DNA of 6,906 nt from Dehalococcoidia bacterium (GTDB lineage: Bacteria; Chloroflexota; Dehalococcoidia; UBA2979): assembly GCA_018700215.1 (NCBI GenBank), contig JABIST010000075.1:1-6906 (forward strand). Direction: 5' to 3'. A program made the translations under genes and the position numbers. The notes beneath the pieces are model-generated. The model had not been told where the DNA came from and made no database searches. It saw only the letters and a list, made by a program, of their open reading frames with translations. Below, piece after piece: positions 5,235-6,906 of the stretch. Within the stretch, counting starts at the first letter, position 1, and each line of letters begins with the position of its first letter.

Positions 5235-6475
5235 ACGAACGCTGGCACGAACGCAACGAGGCGCACCGCTCCGCCCAGTCCGGGAGCGATGGGCCGTCCG
5301 GCCCATACGAGCGAGTGCGACGGCTGATCACCGCACTGGTGGTCCTTGGTGCCATCGCGGTGGGCTTCATGTTCGTCAGCGAGGCGATGAGTTCGGCGCT
5401 GCTGTTCATTCTGATCATCGTTTCGCTGGTGATGTTGCACGAGGCAGGCCACTTCTTCACGGCCAAGGCGTTCGGGATTTACGTCCACGAGTTTGGAGTT
5501 GGCTTCCCACCACGAGCGTGGGCGTTCAAGTACGGCGAGACCGAGTACTCGGTGAACTGGTTGCCGATTGGCGGCTTCGTCCGGCTTGAGGGCGAAGAGA
5601 GCGCTGAGCACCCTCAGTCGCTTGCGGTGCGTCCGCGCTGGCAGCGACTGATCGTGTTGGGATCAGGCGCCGTTGTGAATCTGATCCTGCCGGTGCTGCT
5701 GTTCGCGATTGCGCTGATGTGGCCGCACGAAGTACCGGTTGGTCGTGCGCTGATCACGCAGGTGGTGGAGGATTCACCGGCTGAAGCGGCGGGACTGCTG
5801 GCCGGTGATGTGATCTATGAGATTGCCGGTCGCGATGCGAAGAACGTTTCCGAGGCGAGTCGCTACATCCGAATCAACGTGGGCAACACGATCGACATTG
5901 TGGTGCGGCGGGACGGCGACCTGGTCACCGTTCCGGTGGAGGCGCGCTGGAGTCCACCCGAAGGACAGGGGCCGACGGGCATCGGTATTGCGCCCTCGGT
6001 TGTCGCGCCTGACGGACGGCCGTTCACGGAGACGGAGGCGCTGGCGCCGTGGGACGCGATCCCGCAGGGCGCGCAGCAGACGTGGGACACGATGATCCTG
6101 GCGCGGAACGAAATCCTCGGCTGGTTCCGCGGATCGGCGACGCCGCAGTTCGCAGGGCCAATCGGCATCGCGGACACGGTTGGCGGGGTGGCTCGGCAGC
6201 AGGAGACGGCGAGCGATGCGGTTTCGCCGCTGCTGGAGATTGCGGCGCTGCTTTCGATCAACCTCGGCATCCTCAACCTGCTGCCACTGCCAATGCTGGA
6301 CGGTGGGCGGATCTTCTTCCTGCTGATCGAAGTGGCAAGGCGCGGCAAGCGGATCGCACCGGAGAAGGAGGCGTTCGTTCGCATGATCGGCTTCCTGGTG
6401 TTCATCAGCCTTGCGCTGGTGATCACGTTCTTCGATATCTCGCGCATCGCCTCGGGCGAGTCGCTCTTCCGCTAG
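5231..6475 (+). CDS. rseP: RseP-type site-2 protease, zinc intramembrane metalloprotease
   Basis: Site-2 proteases cut substrates within the membrane, often anti-sigma factors after a first cleavage. The 414-residue product has the zinc motif HEAGH with His70, Glu71 and His74; a hydrophobic segment around 139-160; one PDZ domain at about 170-245 (ALITQVVEDSPAEAAGL then GDVIYEI); and the second active-site motif NLLPLPMLDGG at 349-359, whose Asp357 should be the third zinc ligand. A membrane helix lies near the C-terminus. E. coli RseP has two PDZ domains, while one is common elsewhere. An extra hydrophilic stretch (1-31) and extra membrane segment (32-50) precede the usual first helix. ATG 5231 has GGGAG (5222-5226) and a 4-base dxr overlap; ATG 5387 would remove the extension but has poor spacing. 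The substrate cannot be told from this window. Confidence 0.93.
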   Translation: MNERWHERNEAHRSAQSGSDGPSGPYERVRRLITALVVLGAIAVGFMFVSEAMSSALLFILIIVSLVMLHEAGHFFTAKAFGIYVHEFGVGFPPRAWAFKYGETEYSVNWLPIGGFVRLEGEESAEHPQSLAVRPRWQRLIVLGSGAVVNLILPVLLFAIALMWPHEVPVGRALITQVVEDSPAEAAGLLAGDVIYEIAGRDAKNVSEASRYIRINVGNTIDIVVRRDGDLVTVPVEARWSPPEGQGPTGIGIAPSVVAPDGRPFTETEALAPWDAIPQGAQQTWDTMILARNEILGWFRGSATPQFAGPIGIADTVGGVARQQETASDAVSPLLEIAALLSINLGILNLLPLPMLDGGRIFFLLIEVARRGKRIAPEKEAFVRMIGFLVFISLALVITFFDISRIASGESLFR

Positions 6476-6536
6476 CGGTCACGTTCGAGGCCGGCTGGCA
6501 CGCCTTGGTTAACGCCGCTCACGACGGGATCGGGTA

Positions 6537-6570
6537 GCCTCACCTGAGGCGCGATCCTGAGAAGTGAGGC
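6537..6570 (+). promoter_or_regulatory. Competing hairpins in the ispG leader
   Basis: The segment gcctcac (6537-6543) is perfectly complementary, over seven bases, to gtgaggc (6564-6570), which contains the ispG Shine-Dalgarno. The same 5' arm can instead pair locally with gaggc (6546-6550) around a four-base loop. The two pairings exclude each other, so one form hides and the other frees the ribosome-binding site. The complementarity is directly visible; translational control of ispG is an inference, and the 101-base spacer shows no known riboswitch. Confidence 0.35.
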
Positions 6571-6576
6571 GGCCAC

Positions 6577-6906
6577 GTGACCCGACGTAACCCCACCCGC
6601 GCGGTCCGCGTGGGCAACATCCAAATCGGCGGCGGCGCACCAATCGCGGTGCAGTCGATGGCGGCAACCAAGACTCAGAACATCGACGCGACGGTGCGCC
6701 AAGTGGAGCTGATCCAGGCGGCCGGGGCAGACCTCGTGCGAATCGCCGTCGACTCGAAGGCCGATGTGCGGGCGCTATCCGAGGTGCGGGACCGGACGCG
6801 CGAGCTGAACGCGAACCTCTCGGTGGACTTGCAGGAGAGCTACCGGCTGATCAGCGACGTGGCGCCGTTCGTCGACAAGGTGCGCTACAACCCCGGGCAT
6901 CTGCAC
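6577..6906 (+). CDS. ispG: 4-hydroxy-3-methylbut-2-enyl diphosphate synthase, 5' part only
   Basis: IspG (GcpE) is the iron-sulfur enzyme that reduces MEcPP to HMBPP, the penultimate step of the MEP pathway. The 110 visible residues are the start of its TIM barrel: RAVRVGNIQIGGGAPIAVQS (8-27) and MAATKTQNIDATV, then AGADLVRIAVDS and DKVRYNPGHLH at the window edge. The usual VADIHF-type strand is replaced by LSVDLQESYRL, and RxNPGN by RYNPGH; from memory this resembles the planctomycete subtype. The 4Fe-4S cysteines and any extra domain lie beyond the window. The GTG at 6577 follows GAGG (6566-6569) with a seven-base gap. It is 101 bases after rseP, so it may be in the same operon or have its own control. 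A second MEP gene in the cluster supports the call. Confidence 0.93.
   Translation, partial: MTRRNPTRAVRVGNIQIGGGAPIAVQSMAATKTQNIDATVRQVELIQAAGADLVRIAVDSKADVRALSEVRDRTRELNANLSVDLQESYRLISDVAPFVDKVRYNPGHLH

Noticed and set aside
6469..6478. Palindrome CCGCTAGCGG at the rseP stop codon
   Set aside because: It has no loop and no following U-run, and a 10-base palindrome is expected by chance; it is not a terminator.
6049..6537. Plus-strand frame overlapping the rseP 3' end
   Set aside because: It runs through the conserved NLLPLPMLDGG region of rseP in another frame and has no recognisable domain.
6472..6702. Minus-strand frame over the rseP-ispG spacer
   Set aside because: It covers the start of ispG, has no family resemblance and no clear ribosome-binding site.
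1..6906. A new defence, mobile or biosynthetic system
   Set aside because: All long coding regions are conserved housekeeping genes in a familiar order. I saw no terminal repeats, integrase, CRISPR-like repeats or unknown large gene.

Overview
This window is a chromosomal housekeeping cluster from a high-GC bacterium. It reads, on the plus strand, rpsB - tsf - frr - uppS - cdsA - dxr - rseP - ispG (the last cut by the window end). A divergent gene for a small FmdB-type zinc-ribbon protein is cut by the window start. Codons prefer G or C in third position, and GTG starts are common (rpsB, tsf, cdsA, ispG, probably uppS). The short single-core EF-Ts, the Ala/Pro-rich S2 tail and the gene order suggest Chloroflexota (Thermomicrobia- or Dehalococcoidia-like). 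That placement is an inference from remembered family sequences; the visible part of IspG looks more like the planctomycete form.

Layout: 1-109 (minus) is the FmdB-like gene. 112-360 is a divergent intergenic region with a 15-bp palindrome next to the FmdB ribosome-binding site, a TATACT -10 candidate for the forward operon and a nested hairpin just before the rpsB Shine-Dalgarno. 361-1777 holds rpsB and tsf. 1778-1866 is a gap where many bacteria carry pyrH, which is absent. 1867-2427 is frr. 2524-6475 is a tightly packed block of uppS, cdsA, dxr and rseP with a 12-nt gap, a 13-nt overlap and a 4-nt overlap. 6476-6576 is a short spacer with two competing hairpins, one of which would cover the ispG Shine-Dalgarno. 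6577-6906 is the start of ispG.

Functionally, the first part supplies translation (30S protein S2, nucleotide exchange on EF-Tu, ribosome recycling). The second builds the envelope. Dxr and IspG are the second and the penultimate enzymes of the MEP isoprenoid pathway, UppS turns its products into undecaprenyl diphosphate for cell-wall synthesis, CdsA makes CDP-diacylglycerol for phospholipids, and RseP is an intramembrane protease usually tied to envelope stress signalling. I see no mobile element, CRISPR array, phage gene, tRNA or rRNA, and no sign of a new multi-gene system. The points worth a second look are the missing pyrH, the rpsB and ispG leader structures, the unusual IspG type, an altered C-terminal motif in Dxr and an extra N-terminal membrane segment in RseP.
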